Part shown: piece after piece, positions 1 to 9,632 of the stretch
Position numbering within the stretch: the first letter of the stretch is position 1
Layout of the letters: each line of letters starts with the position of its first letter
Assembly (NCBI RefSeq): GCF_003460605.1
Contig: NZ_QTVN01000001.1
Span: forward strand, 434,001-498,000
Reading direction: 5' to 3'
DNA length: 64,000 bases
Source: Ruminococcus sp. AF31-8BH
GTDB lineage: Bacteria; Bacillota; Clostridia; Lachnospirales; Lachnospiraceae
The notes under the pieces: generated by a model
Databases searched by the model: none
What the model saw: only the letters and a program-made list of their open reading frames with translations
Told to the model about the DNA's origin: nothing
Position numbers and translations under genes: made by a program

Positions 1-717
1 ATATCCCGGTATGGTAGCTGCATGGATCCTGTCCAGAATCTCCTGCAGTCTGTGGGTAAACTCTGCCTCTTTCACATTGGGAATGATCAGAAGAAATTCA
101 TCCCCGCCGTAACGAACCAGAATATCGGTCTTACGAATGTATCTGGAGATCACCTGGGTTACTGTGGCAAGGGCCATATCGCCTGCCTTGTGTCCATATG
201 TATCATTATGCAGCTTGAAGTCGTCCAGATCGATCATTGCAATTCCGGCAGGACCCTTCTGGTTCTTCAGTTCTTCTTCGAAATAGCGTCTGTTATAAAC
301 CTTGGTCAGCACATCACTGTACAGCCGTTCATTATATCCTGTAAGATTGCGGATCAGACGCTCTCTGCCTCCCTGGGCGATCAGAGAATTCTTATCCATA
401 CATTTAAGCAGCTCCATAACATATGGCTTGCCGTCAATCTCCAGGTACTTGACCATAATCTGGTAAATATCATCGCCAATGAATTCCAGCTTGGATAATT
501 CTTTCTTTCCCATCAGTGCATCCATTGCTACGCATCCGCTGCACTGATGGGCCAGCTGCTGTACATCATTTCCGATGTTATCAGAAGTGCTTTCTCTCTC
601 TTTCTTCAGTGACTCCAGGGCTTCCTTATCAAGAAGCCGCACTTCACTAAAAATTTTACGATAACAGGCCATTTCTGTTTCTGCCTGTTCCATTGTAATT
701 TTGTAATCTGAATCCAT
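1..717 (-). CDS. GGDEF-domain diguanylate cyclase, C-terminus cut by window edge
   Basis: The reverse strand reads without interruption from an ATG at 717 to position 1, giving 239 residues and continuing outside the window. The C-terminal part carries the GGDEF signature (RYGGDEF), preceded by a Mg-binding segment (IDLDDFK) and the NDTYGHKAGD stretch, so it should make cyclic di-GMP from two GTP. The first ~130 residues are cytosolic-looking, contain a CSGC motif near residue 60, have no membrane segment and match no domain I can name. An intrinsic terminator lies directly upstream, so the gene has its own promoter or is reached only by read-through. Catalytic activity is likely because the GGDEF motif is intact. 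The sensory role of the N-terminus is unknown. Confidence 0.88.
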   Translation of the reverse strand, partial: MDSDYKITMEQAETEMACYRKIFSEVRLLDKEALESLKKERESTSDNIGNDVQQLAHQCSGCVAMDALMGKKELSKLEFIGDDIYQIMVKYLEIDGKPYVMELLKCMDKNSLIAQGGRERLIRNLTGYNERLYSDVLTKVYNRRYFEEELKNQKGPAGIAMIDLDDFKLHNDTYGHKAGDMALATVTQVISRYIRKTDILVRYGGDEFLLIIPNVKEAEFTHRLQEILDRIHAATIPGY

Positions 718-753
718 ATTTTATCTTCCTCTTCATCGTGAAGCCTGTGATGC

Positions 754-799
754 AAAAAAATGACCGCACAGCCACAGTCACTACCGGGCTATACGGTCA
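754..799 (-). terminator. Intrinsic terminator after the HAD hydrolase
   Basis: On the minus strand a 13-bp stem (761-773 with 787-799, two G-U pairs) is followed by seven T residues. It sits between the stop of the HAD gene and the start of the GGDEF gene. Confidence 0.85.
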
Positions 800-911
800 G
801 CGCCAGCTGCAAATCAGATGGCATCATCTAATTTACTAATATGTTTATTATAATCAACCAAACGTTATTTGTCTATCTTTAGTTCGCCTAACATACACGC
901 AAAAATAGAAT

Positions 912-1619
912 TCAGATTAATTTTTCTACTAATTTTCTTAGTTCTTCTTCTGTATATGCGATGTAATCCGGTTCTGCCATACCAGGTGATACTGTATATC
1001 TGTGGTGATTCATCCAGATGGTTTTCCAGCCGGCATTTTTGGCCCCCGTAATATCATTCTCCAGAGAGTCTCCCACCATATAGGTATTGGCAGGATTCAT
1101 TCCCCACTTCTCTTCTGCTATCCGGAAAATCTGCACATCAGGCTTAGCTACGCCTACGCCAGCGGATACGATCAGCTGATCCTCTGTAAACCATTTGTCC
1201 AGTCCCAATGTATGAAACTTCTGCACCTGGTGGGCAAAAGGGCCGTTGGTGATCACCCCCATTTTCACGCCGGCTTCCTGGCATGTATCTAACATTCCCG
1301 CAAGGATATCGGACACATGAAGATGAGACTGATTTTCTTTATATCTTGCCTGAAAAACTTCCGCCTGTTCCCGGGTAAAAGGGATACCCATATCCTTCAT
1401 GGTGTTCTCAATTCTGTACAGCCTGGACTCGTGGATAGAAACCTGTCCGCTCTCGCTGAACAGAAACATTTCCGCGCTTCTTTTCCCAAAGATCCGGTAA
1501 AACAGCTCCGGATCCAGCAGCGCTCTTCCAAGACTAAATTCACACGCCGTAAGCAACGGTTCCATCTGGCTGTACAGCGTGTCATCTATATCAAAAACCA
1601 GAGAAATTTCTTTGTTCAT
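912..1619 (-). CDS. HAD-superfamily hydrolase (subfamily IA, YjjG/phosphoglycolate phosphatase-like)
   Basis: A 235-residue protein opening with the HAD nucleophile motif DIDDTLY (first Asp nucleophile, second general acid). It has motif II in VITNGP, a Lys after GVGVAKPD and the metal-binding motif IV in GDSLENDI. The 70-residue insert after motif I is the helical C1 cap of subfamily IA, so it should dephosphorylate a small phosphorylated metabolite or nucleotide in the cytosol. The substrate cannot be read from the sequence. I take the ATG at 1619; an in-frame TTG lies one codon upstream. It is flanked by terminators on both sides, so it is probably transcribed alone. Confidence 0.85.
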   Translation of the reverse strand: MNKEISLVFDIDDTLYSQMEPLLTACEFSLGRALLDPELFYRIFGKRSAEMFLFSESGQVSIHESRLYRIENTMKDMGIPFTREQAEVFQARYKENQSHLHVSDILAGMLDTCQEAGVKMGVITNGPFAHQVQKFHTLGLDKWFTEDQLIVSAGVGVAKPDVQIFRIAEEKWGMNPANTYMVGDSLENDITGAKNAGWKTIWMNHHRYTVSPGMAEPDYIAYTEEELRKLVEKLI

Positions 1620-1718
1620 CAAATCGACTCTTTTCTACACTTTTCTACATTACGTGATTCAATAATTATACCGTTTTACGTCAGGATATGCAATGGATTC
1701 TTTGAGCGCAAAAGGCGC

Positions 1719-1754
1719 AAAAAAAAGAGACCCACCTGTTATAGATGAGTCTCT
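1719..1754 (-). terminator. Intrinsic terminator after htrA
   Basis: An 11-bp stem (1726-1736 with 1744-1754, two wobble pairs) with a 7-nt loop, followed on the minus strand by eight T residues. Confidence 0.88.
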
Positions 1755-1822
1755 GCAGTTTCAAATCCAAACCCGGAATCAGTCTTGAATTCCAAATTCA
1801 AACTGTATTTTATTTTTGTTCT

Positions 1823-3214
1823 TTAGTTCCAGCCTTCGCCATACTGAAGTCCGGCACCGCCTTCATTGTTCTGCCAGTCTTCTAAGAGATTTCCGTCCTC
1901 ATCGGTTGCACCATCCTGATTCTGGGAATCCTTGGAGTCTGCATTCTGTGTATCCTCGCTCTTGCCAAGAGTTACGGTAACAGTCTCTTCTTTGTATTCT
2001 TTTCCGTCTGGAACTTCAATGGTAAGCTCAACATCCTCGCCTGGCTCGTAGTAGGAAAGGAAATCAACCAGCTGTTCTTTGGTAGTTACGGTCTTGCCTG
2101 CGAACTTGGTAATGATGGATCTTGCTTCGATACCAGCATCATCTGCTGCACCGCCCTCAGTAACCTCTCTTACCAGCACGCCTTCCGGAACACCGTAAGC
2201 TTCCGTTACCGCACTGTCAACAGTCTGAACTGTGATTCCAAGAACACCGTGATCCTCAACCTTATCTCTGGTCTCCTCATTCATCAGACTCTCAATAGTA
2301 TCTGTTACATCAGAAATTGCGATTGCATAACCAATACCCTCAACCTCTGTGGAAGCAAGCTTTGCAGAGTTGATACCAACAACCTCACCGTTCATGTTCA
2401 GAAGAGCACCGCCGCTGTTGCCAGGATTGATTGCTGCATCTGTCTGGATCAGATTGGTAGCGGAATTGCTGTCGCTGTCATAATCACCAACCGTATCATC
2501 AGAATTCAGCTGACGGTTTTTAGCACTTACAATACCGGTTGTTACGGACTGGCCATAACCAAGGGCATTACCGATTGCAACAACCTGCTCACCAACCTTC
2601 AGGTTATCTGAATTACCAATTGTTGCGATGGAAATTGCATCCATTGTGTCGCTGTCAATATCGTCCAGGGAAACTGCAACAACTGCAAGGTCTTTCTCGC
2701 TGTCATAACCTTTTACCTTAGCTTCGCATGCTGTACTGTCGCAGAAACCAACGGATAATGTCTCTGCACCATCTACTACATGGTAGTTGGTCGCAATCAG
2801 AAGCTCTGTATCATTCTTACCAATGATGATACCGGAACCGCTTCCCTGAACCTCTCTCTGCTCAGGAGAATAAGCACCGTACTGACCAAACATTCCATAG
2901 TAGCTCTGAACCTCTTCTACAGATTTAGTTGTAATGGAAACAATACTTGGCATTGTCTCTTCTACAATATCAGATACATCCAGGCTTCCCTTTGCTGTAC
3001 TTTCTTCCTTGGAATCGGAATCATCTGATTCCTTGTCGGATTTCAGTAATGTAATCTGCTCCTTGCTAGCTGCCTGTACGCTCTGCTCATAACCTGTCAG
3101 ATAGTTCACTCCTGTATATGTTCCTGCTGCAAGACCACCTGCCAGTACTGCGCAAAGACTAATGCTTGCTGCCTTTTTCAGTTTTCTCTTTAATTCTTCA
3201 TTTCTATTCTTCAT
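1823..3214 (-). CDS. htrA: HtrA/DegP-type membrane-anchored serine protease
   Basis: A 463-residue S1C-family protease for envelope protein quality control. A short basic N-terminus is followed by one hydrophobic segment (about residues 14-38) that anchors or exports it, then an acidic Ser/Asp linker (60-80). The chymotrypsin-like domain has the triad His145 (TNYHVVDG), Asp175 (EKDLAVV) and Ser267 (GNSGGA). A single PDZ domain covers roughly 315-415, and the tail is Asp/Asn/Gln-rich. Length and order match the single-PDZ HtrA proteins of Firmicutes. The start is fixed by AAAGGAGG eight bases upstream. It is flanked by terminators and by a hairpin-rich repeat on its promoter side, so it appears monocistronic. 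Confidence 0.95.
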   Translation of the reverse strand: MKNRNEELKRKLKKAASISLCAVLAGGLAAGTYTGVNYLTGYEQSVQAASKEQITLLKSDKESDDSDSKEESTAKGSLDVSDIVEETMPSIVSITTKSVEEVQSYYGMFGQYGAYSPEQREVQGSGSGIIIGKNDTELLIATNYHVVDGAETLSVGFCDSTACEAKVKGYDSEKDLAVVAVSLDDIDSDTMDAISIATIGNSDNLKVGEQVVAIGNALGYGQSVTTGIVSAKNRQLNSDDTVGDYDSDSNSATNLIQTDAAINPGNSGGALLNMNGEVVGINSAKLASTEVEGIGYAIAISDVTDTIESLMNEETRDKVEDHGVLGITVQTVDSAVTEAYGVPEGVLVREVTEGGAADDAGIEARSIITKFAGKTVTTKEQLVDFLSYYEPGEDVELTIEVPDGKEYKEETVTVTLGKSEDTQNADSKDSQNQDGATDEDGNLLEDWQNNEGGAGLQYGEGWN

Positions 3215-3267
3215 GATAAAAGCCTCCTTTAGAAACTCTGTTATGTTTTCTTTCAGTAACTATTCTG

Positions 3268-3378
3268 CAGTTACTATTCCGCGAGGTGTTTTTTGTGAAC
3301 GTAGTTCACAGAAAACCCGAGAATTGCGGCGCGAAATCATGCTTTGCATGATTTCTGTGCATCGCGGAGCGGTAATTG
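3268..3378. repeat. Small palindromic element with imperfect terminal inverted repeats (MITE/REP-like)
   Basis: 16-bp ends 3268-3283 and 3363-3378 are inverted copies that differ only by transitions, so an RNA from either strand could still pair with wobbles. Inside are two perfect hairpins: 3295-3300 with 3304-3309 (6 bp) and 3333-3342 with 3346-3355 (10 bp, 3-nt loop). Just outside, 3255-3282 holds a 14-bp near-tandem duplication. It contains no ORF and lies in the 350-bp gap upstream of htrA. I see no second copy in this window; the family assignment is inference. Confidence 0.6.
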
Positions 3379-3496
3379 TGAAGGTACTGAACAATTACCT
3401 CTTTCATTTGATAGTTCACAGTATAGAGACAATTTGTGTTCTCTTTGTGGGAAAAATGTGTTTAATTTGTTAAATCCTGTTTTATCTTACCATTTA

Positions 3497-3527
3497 AAAA
3501 CCCGGACTGCAAGGCAATCCGGGTTTT
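3497..3527 (-). terminator. Intrinsic terminator after the GtrA-family gene
   Basis: A perfect 10-bp stem (3497-3506 with 3518-3527) with A and T tracts at either end. It follows the minus-strand gene ending at 3566 and could work in both directions. Confidence 0.85.
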
Positions 3528-3565
3528 GGCCTGTCACTATATCGGGCAAGAATAGCAACCAATTT

Positions 3566-4069
3566 TTACTTGTTTGGCATGATCCAGAATTTCATGGTTG
3601 GGTAGCTGAGAACTACCTGAACCAGAATGTTCAGCACGTTTGCAAGAGTTGGTGCAAGTGCTTCGGAAATTCCGATGTTAATGAAAAAGCTCTGGCTGTA
3701 AGCCGGAAGTGCTGCGGAAACAAGTACTAGCACAACAGCAAGTATAATGTATTTCGGAACTGCTTTTTCAAACGCTGCATTAGATTTGAAAACCAGGTTC
3801 TTCTGTACGAAAAAGTTTACGGTCTGTGCTGCTGCAGTCGCAACCAAAAAGCTTAAGAATCCGCATAATCCAAGGTTGGACTTAATGTTGTCTGCGTAGT
3901 TGAACACCAGGAATTTAAATGGTGTGTTTGCAAAGCTTTTGAAGATAAAGCCTGTGCACAGCCACATAATGATAAAGTTTGTGATGGTTGCGCAGTTTGA
4001 TAATACGTTGAATTTAATGAACTCCCAGATATTCGGATGGTCTGCGATTAACTGTTTGATTTTTCCCAT
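3566..4069 (-). CDS. GtrA-like family membrane protein
   Basis: A 167-residue, very hydrophobic protein with four predicted membrane segments (about 18-42, 62-85, 100-120, 135-158). The spacing is that of the GtrA/DPMS_TMD family, usually 120-170 residues. Family members sit beside polyprenyl-phosphate sugar transferases and are thought to help flip lipid-linked sugars. No glycosyltransferase is adjacent here, so the substrate is unknown. AGGAGT lies 7 bases before the ATG. It follows the beta-glucosidase gene by 42 bp on the same strand, so the two are probably cotranscribed. Confidence 0.85.
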   Translation of the reverse strand: MGKIKQLIADHPNIWEFIKFNVLSNCATITNFIIMWLCTGFIFKSFANTPFKFLVFNYADNIKSNLGLCGFLSFLVATAAAQTVNFFVQKNLVFKSNAAFEKAVPKYIILAVVLVLVSAALPAYSQSFFINIGISEALAPTLANVLNILVQVVLSYPTMKFWIMPNK

Positions 4070-4111
4070 GATAATACTCCTTATTCTTTATTTTTCTGTC
4101 TGTATGATTTC

Positions 4112-6547
4112 TTATTTCTGCTCTTCCAGGTCTTTCTCATACTGCTTGTTCAGCTTCTGGTTTCTGAAAAATCCGCTGATCACTTTTCCAAGTCCGCTGA
4201 AGTGGCCGTTTACTACTCTTACAAGACCTTCCACCATTTCCATGGAAACCATGCCGCCTGTCATCTTCGCGATGGCACGGAAAGGCATGTTGTACTGGAA
4301 CAGAGTATTCAGATCCGGAACTCCGGCAGCTTCGCTCTTCTTCAGTTTTTCGCCCAGCTTCTTGCAGATGAAACGGGCAATTCCGCTCTTTGCATAATAC
4401 ATCTGGCAGAGGGCATCGTTCATGCCAAGCTCTCCGCTCCAGCTTCCGTCTGGAATGGAATGTCCCAGAATGGTCTCGAATTCTTCGTTTCCAACCTTCT
4501 GGATTTTTCCGTCCATATAAGAAGCAACGCGATTGGTATAATATGGCATTATCTCAGTGGTTCCGATAATAGCAAGTGCATTCTGAAGACGGATATCTGC
4601 GCAGCTTGCACCGATCATAATGCTGTAAACGCCGCCTTCCACTTCCCATTTGTTTGTTTTCATATTCCAGTAGCGGAATGTTTTGTCATCGAATTTAATG
4701 GTAACGGTCTTCTCTTCGCCAGTCTTTAAGAACACTTTTGTGAAGCCCTTCAGCTCTTTTACCGGACGGAAAACCTTTGCTCCCGGAAGTCCTACATAAA
4801 GCTGTGCGATTTCTGCACCGTCGTATTTTCCAGTGTTGCGGATAGTAAAGGTAACGCCATCCGGTTTTACCTGCAGATTTTCATACTCGAAGGTAGTATA
4901 GGAAAGTCCATATCCAAATGGATAATTTACCGGAACTCCTGCAGTGTCAAAATAACGGTATCCTACATAGATTCCCTCTCTGTACTCAGAATTGCGCTCC
5001 TGAGACGGATAATAATTGTAGGAAGGAGTATCTTCATATTTCTTGATATAGGTTTCTGCCAGCTTTCCGGACGGATTGATCTTACCGGAAAGAATGTCCA
5101 GAACCGCGCCTGCACCAGCCTGTCCCATCAGTGCTGTGTGAAGCAGCGCCTTGAAATGGTGATGCCATGGCATTTCAATGACCGAGCCAGCACTGATAAT
5201 ACCGATCATGTTGGCGTTTGCTTTTGCAAGCTCCTGGATCAGGTTAATCTGGTTCTGAGGAATGCGAAGGTGCTTACGGTCAAGACCTTCTGTCTCGCTC
5301 TTCTCATTCAGTCCGAAGAAGAACAGGACCACATCGGAACGGCGTGCAAGATCCACAGCCTCTTTTTTCATGGCTTCGTCTTCCTTGCCGTCACGCTGAT
5401 ATCCGTGAACGATTCCGGTTACGGAAATTCCGCTGGACTCCAGCATGTCCTTAATGGAATCCACTTTTGTGGAGTTTACCATGGAGGAACCGGCACCCTG
5501 GTATCTTGGCTCGAATGCGAAATCACCGATCACGGCTGCCTGAACCTTCTCCCCAACTGGAAGGATTCCGCCTTCATTTTTCAGAAGAACAGCACTTTCC
5601 TCACATGCCCGGCGTGCCAGCTTATGATGCTCTTCATGCAATGCTTTTTTGTCTGCCGCTTTTTTGTAATGCTTTGCATTCTCTGTTGTAGTAAGTACCA
5701 GATCAAGAAGCTCATCTACACGCTCGTCAATATCCTTCTCGCTGATCTTTCCGCTCTCTACGCTTGCAATCAGCTCTCTTGCTGCGTCAAGACCTGGGGT
5801 AGGCATTTCCAGAGTGGAACCGTTTTTCACACCAAGGGAATGATCGTTGGACGCGCCCCAGTCTGTGATAACAGAGCCGTCAAACCCCCACTCGTCACGG
5901 AGAATATCCTTCAGAAGATGCTCATTCTCGTTGGCATAAACGCCGTTTACCTCGTTGTAGCTGCTCATTACGGTTTTAGCATTGCCCTCTTTAATGGCAA
6001 TTTCAAAGCCTGTAAGGTAAATCTCACGAAGTGTTCGCTCATCTACAACCGCATTCATAGCCATACGGCGAAGCTCCTGGCTGTTTACTGCGAAATGTTT
6101 TGCACACGCTGCTGCACCAGTGCTCTGTACGCCGCGGATAAATGCTGCCGCCATTTTTCCGGAAAGATAAGGATCCTCGGAAAAATACTCGAAATTACGT
6201 CCGCAAAGAGGATTTCTTTTAATGTTCAGTCCCGGTCCGAGAAGAACGTTTACTTCCTCTTCCATGGACTCTTCTCCAAGTGCAACTCCTACCTTCTGCT
6301 CCAGTTCTTCATCCCAGCTGTTTGCCATGGTTGCTGCTGTTGGAAAACAGGTTGCCGGAACGGACGGGTTGATTCCCAGGTGGTCTCCTGCGCCAGCCTG
6401 CTTACGCACACCGTTTGGTCCGTCTGAACAGAAGATTGCCGGAATGTCCAGTCTTGGAAATTCCCTTGTCTGCCACTCGCTTTTTCCGCTAAGGAACGCG
6501 GCTTTTTCTTTCAGGGTCATGTTCTCTATAATATTCTGATACTTCAT
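4112..6547 (-). CDS. Glycoside hydrolase family 3 beta-glucosidase/xylosidase
   Basis: An 811-residue cytosolic (no signal peptide) GH3 enzyme that releases sugar units from beta-glycosides. The N-terminal barrel has the conserved CAKHF (about 148-152) and the nucleophile Asp229 in ITDWGA. The second alpha/beta sandwich holds the aglycone-binding region, and the fibronectin-III-like domain follows PFGYGLSYT. About 150 residues trail the Fn3 domain with no domain I recognise. I start at the ATG at 6547 rather than an ATG 42 codons upstream: GH3 homology begins there, GGGAG precedes it, and an extended -10 promoter lies between the two starts. The divergent TetR gene suggests local control by a glycoside or its product. 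Confidence 0.93.
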   Translation of the reverse strand: MKYQNIIENMTLKEKAAFLSGKSEWQTREFPRLDIPAIFCSDGPNGVRKQAGAGDHLGINPSVPATCFPTAATMANSWDEELEQKVGVALGEESMEEEVNVLLGPGLNIKRNPLCGRNFEYFSEDPYLSGKMAAAFIRGVQSTGAAACAKHFAVNSQELRRMAMNAVVDERTLREIYLTGFEIAIKEGNAKTVMSSYNEVNGVYANENEHLLKDILRDEWGFDGSVITDWGASNDHSLGVKNGSTLEMPTPGLDAARELIASVESGKISEKDIDERVDELLDLVLTTTENAKHYKKAADKKALHEEHHKLARRACEESAVLLKNEGGILPVGEKVQAAVIGDFAFEPRYQGAGSSMVNSTKVDSIKDMLESSGISVTGIVHGYQRDGKEDEAMKKEAVDLARRSDVVLFFFGLNEKSETEGLDRKHLRIPQNQINLIQELAKANANMIGIISAGSVIEMPWHHHFKALLHTALMGQAGAGAVLDILSGKINPSGKLAETYIKKYEDTPSYNYYPSQERNSEYREGIYVGYRYFDTAGVPVNYPFGYGLSYTTFEYENLQVKPDGVTFTIRNTGKYDGAEIAQLYVGLPGAKVFRPVKELKGFTKVFLKTGEEKTVTIKFDDKTFRYWNMKTNKWEVEGGVYSIMIGASCADIRLQNALAIIGTTEIMPYYTNRVASYMDGKIQKVGNEEFETILGHSIPDGSWSGELGMNDALCQMYYAKSGIARFICKKLGEKLKKSEAAGVPDLNTLFQYNMPFRAIAKMTGGMVSMEMVEGLVRVVNGHFSGLGKVISGFFRNQKLNKQYEKDLEEQK

Positions 6548-6602
6548 TTCCTGTAAAATCTCCCTTTCTGTTGTTTCTGTTTCACTCCATTTTTCTGAGT
6601 TT

Positions 6603-6637
6603 ACTATAGCACAACCCCGCCTGAAAAAGACGGGGTT
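6603..6637 (-). promoter_or_regulatory. Extended -10 promoter of the GH3 gene with an inverted repeat across the -35 region
   Basis: On the minus strand TGCTATAGT (6603-6611) forms an extended -10. A perfect 7-bp inverted repeat (6613-6619 with 6631-6637) covers the spacer and -35 position and could be an operator. It lies about 55 bp before the chosen start codon. Confidence 0.55.
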
Positions 6638-6757
6638 ATCATAAACTGTCATTTTATTGCGCAAGATGTACATTTTTTAGTTCCCACTGCTCCAGAACAC
6701 GCAAAAATCTCCTTGCCTCACCCGCAAATTCACGTTATACTAACCCTTATTAAAAAC

Positions 6758-6772
6758 GTTACTCTTTGTAAC
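6758..6772. promoter_or_regulatory. Candidate TetR operator
   Basis: GTTAC-N5-GTAAC inverted repeat in the intergenic space between the GH3 gene and the divergent TetR gene, 55 bp ahead of the TetR start. Placement and dyad symmetry suit autoregulation; the assignment is inference. Confidence 0.4.
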
Positions 6773-6826
6773 ACAAGCTGTTTTTTGCATCCGTACTACA
6801 GATTTATTTTTAACAGGAGCTTCACC

Positions 6827-7396
6827 ATGGAAAAACAGAAATCTTCAAAAAACACACCCAACCAGCAGACCCGTGAGAAAATCGTAAATGCCCTTCTCAC
6901 CCTGATTAAAGAAAAGCCGCTGTCCACCATTACCATAACGGAGCTTACCCAGCTGGCAGGCGTTTCCCGAATGGCGTTTTACCGGAATTTCTCCACCAAA
7001 GAGGAAGTGTTTTCTTCCCATTTGAAAGACATTCTGCAGAAATATCAGGAAGAGGACCGCAAGCAGAATCTGCAGGGAATCTACTATGACCGCGCCCACA
7101 TGATCCACTGCTTCGAATATTGGTACCAGTACCGGGACTTTTTTGACGGTCTTATCCACTGCGGCTTCGGCAATATTTTTCTGGAATACCTTACCAGATA
7201 CATTATCTGGAAATGGAAAAGCACCTGCCAGGATGCCAGCCAGTATTACCGGCTGTCCGCCTTTGCAGGTGCTCTGTATAATGTTTATTTCTCCTGGGCT
7301 TACAACGGATATCAGGAAACGCCCCAACAGCTCGCCCAGGTTCTGAATGTTCCATGCACTGAACAGCCTCCTTGCCGTTGGCAGCCTGCTCGGTGA
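6827..7396 (+). CDS. TetR-family transcriptional regulator, last ~20 residues replaced by foreign sequence
   Basis: A 189-residue protein from the ATG at 6827 (AGGAG 8 bases upstream). Residues 12-60 form the TetR helix-turn-helix (ITITELTQLAGVSRMAFYRNF), and the C-terminal part resembles a TetR_C ligand domain. It is divergent from the GH3 gene and probably controls it. Around position 7331 the reading frame enters the complementary strand of a response-regulator fragment, so the terminal residues (NVPCTEQPP onward) are not native. Only the extreme C-terminus is lost, so DNA binding may persist. An in-frame start 38 codons upstream lacks a ribosome binding site and was rejected. Confidence 0.82.
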   Translation: MEKQKSSKNTPNQQTREKIVNALLTLIKEKPLSTITITELTQLAGVSRMAFYRNFSTKEEVFSSHLKDILQKYQEEDRKQNLQGIYYDRAHMIHCFEYWYQYRDFFDGLIHCGFGNIFLEYLTRYIIWKWKSTCQDASQYYRLSAFAGALYNVYFSWAYNGYQETPQQLAQVLNVPCTEQPPCRWQPAR

Positions 7397-8763
7397 TAAT
7401 CTGGTACTCTTCCAGAATGGTGCAGATGATCTCCATATTCAGATCATTGTCCTCTGCTACCAGAATCCGTTTTCCCGGGAAAAGAAGGGCCTTTTCCGGC
7501 ACAGCTTCCTTTCTCTCATCCGGGCTTACCGGGCGCAGCCTGATGTTAAAGCTGAAGCTGCTTCTCTTTGATCTTGGATTCCAGCAGCGGCTGCAGCCCC
7601 TGAACCAGTTCCAGAAGGTTGCATTTTTCCTCCACCTGACGCATCTTTCCGCTTTCAATTTTGGACATATCCAGAATGTCGTTGATCAGGCCAAGAAGAT
7701 ATGCGGAAGAGTGCTGGATTTTTTTCAGGCAATCCATTCTCTGTGCCTCAGTCTGACCTTCCTTCAGGGCAATCTCCGTCATACCGATGATTCCATTCAT
7801 TGGCGTTCGGATCTCGTGTGACATACGGGCAAGGAAATCCAATTTGGCTTTTGCAGAAAGGTCGTGACGCTCCAGATTTATGCGGTTCTGGATAATGGCG
7901 CTGATCTCTTCCAGACACTTGCGTTCCTCTTTTTTCTCAAGAACAGCCGTGTCAATCTGGCGAAATACAATACTTCCAGAGTGCTGTCCATTGTCTGCCA
8001 TATGGAATACAAGATCCTGGTTCCCATTGGCAAAAGGATGGATCAGCGGCTCGTTTTCCATTGTTTCCCCGGTCAGAAGAAGCTGCTGCAGTTTCAACGC
8101 CAGGATATCCAGCACTACCGAAGTATTTCCTTCCCTGTCAAACAGGTTCAGTGCAATGGAAGAAAGAGTCATTTCTTTCAGGCGTTCGTCTTCCAGAATA
8201 AATGGCTTGGACCAGTATCCCAGATTTGCCATGTTAATATTAGCATCCACATAATCCCCTGCAGTCACGTACGGCTGATAGAAAAAGTCATCTGCACTTC
8301 GGTTTCCATTTCCCTGGAACCGAAAATCTGTACGCCATGGTGTATCCAGTGAAATGGACATACTCTGGGAAAGCTTCTTGCTTCCGCGCTCCATCTGCAG
8401 ATCTGCGTGAGAAGCCGTTTTGGTCATTGGGTCAGAATCCCGCACCCAGAAACCATTGTATTCACATTCTTCCTCCGTGGATTTATCATTTCCCAGCACC
8501 AGGAAGATTCCGGAAGTGGAATTGTACTGCAAAACCTCTACCATATCATAGAAAACAGCTTCCAGATATTCCTCCTGCACATCGTCAGAACCCAGAAATC
8601 CCTGAATATCCATCTCATGTTCATCCAGGAGCCTGGCCAGTGCAGCATAAAGCCCGTCACTTTCTTTATTTACGCTGCTCCACTGCTCGATCATGTCATT
8701 TTCCAGGACTACCTTGCGGTTCTCTACAGTGTGGCTGTCCAGGCCAATCACCGTGTCCTCCAT
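7331..8763 (-). pseudogene. Hybrid sensor histidine kinase remnant (HATPase domain deleted, receiver truncated)
   Basis: From 8763 the minus strand encodes an extracellular-sensor-like region, then a HisKA dimerisation domain with the phospho-acceptor His in MSHEIRTPMNG. The frame stops at 7546. After a frame change it resumes as the very end of an ATPase domain and a receiver start (ILVAEDNDLNMEI), which is cut at about 7331 where TetR sequence begins. The whole catalytic HATPase_c domain is missing, as are the receiver Asp and the N-terminal membrane segment. It cannot work as a kinase. The binding-protein remnant upstream was probably its operon partner. Confidence 0.85.
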
Positions 8764-8820
8764 GCTTGTACGGATTCCGCTTCACAGTCCGTCTCACCGC
8801 CTTTCCATCACATCTCATGG

Positions 8821-9632
8821 TTATGAGTTTGCTGCTGCATTTAAACTATTGCAGAATTCCTCATACCAGCTCTCGAAATTCTCATCGGTGAGATACTGCG
8901 CCAGTGCCTCTTCTTTACTCTGACCGCCTGCAACAGCTTCTTCCAGAACTGCTTTATCAGCTTTTGCTTTGTCAGACAGAGAATAATCCAGAATTTTACG
9001 GGTACTGTAACCATTTGCAAAATTTCCAGGAGTATAAAAACAGGTTTTCTGGAAAAATTGGATAGCTGCTGTCTTCTGTCTCTACAGAATCCGGGAAGTA
9101 CACTGCAGATGAAGTAGAACCAGTATAAGCGATAACATCTCCTGTTTTCACATCATCTGAACGGAATTTTCCCAATGAAGCAAAATAGCCTTTCATAAAC
9201 GGCACGTAATAATTATCCCAGATACGGCGAACCAATTCCTTGTCTGTGTTAAGGGTTACTTTGCCGTCTTTTACTTCAAACAGTTCCTTACCCATCTGCT
9301 TCATGCTGATAAGAAAATAATTTGACATAGAGTCTCTGCCGTAAAAGGCTTTTCCATCGGCCGGGACATCCGGGGTCTGCGCGTCCGTCCACTCATAATA
9401 CCGCTGCGCCACCTGGACAATTCCCTCTGTGGTGGCAAGCTCATCTACAGTAGTTCCAGCAGCCTCTGCAAAGGGCTCCCAGTCGGTCTTATTGAGCATA
9501 GTGATCTCAGTGGATTTGGCCACAGGGAAAAGATACAGGGCTCCATCCTGGTTAAAGTAGCCTTCCTGAATGTAGGAATCTACATATTTAGACAGCTCAT
9601 CTTCTGTGAAATACTGGGAAAGATCGGCAAGC
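8821..9632 (-). pseudogene. Extracellular solute-binding protein (ABC family 1 type) remnant, frameshifted
   Basis: Minus-strand frames read as the C-terminal two thirds of a sugar-type binding protein: LSQYFTEDELSKYVDSYI... through GSTSSAVYFPDS. A frameshift near 9040 then moves the frame to KTCFYTPGNFANGY..., ending in a Glu-rich C-terminal helix at a TAA at 8821-8823. The N-terminus and signal peptide are absent. At about 9632 the sequence changes to a different gene remnant. The fold call rests on the overall pattern and is less certain than the pseudogene call. Confidence 0.72.

Noticed and set aside
717..900. Possible cyclic di-GMP riboswitch upstream of the GGDEF gene
   Set aside because: The hairpin there is followed by a T run and lacks the GEMM conserved blocks; it is an ordinary terminator.
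6548..6673. 42-residue N-terminal extension of the GH3 enzyme
   Set aside because: It crosses the promoter and palindrome, has no ribosome binding site and is not family-like.
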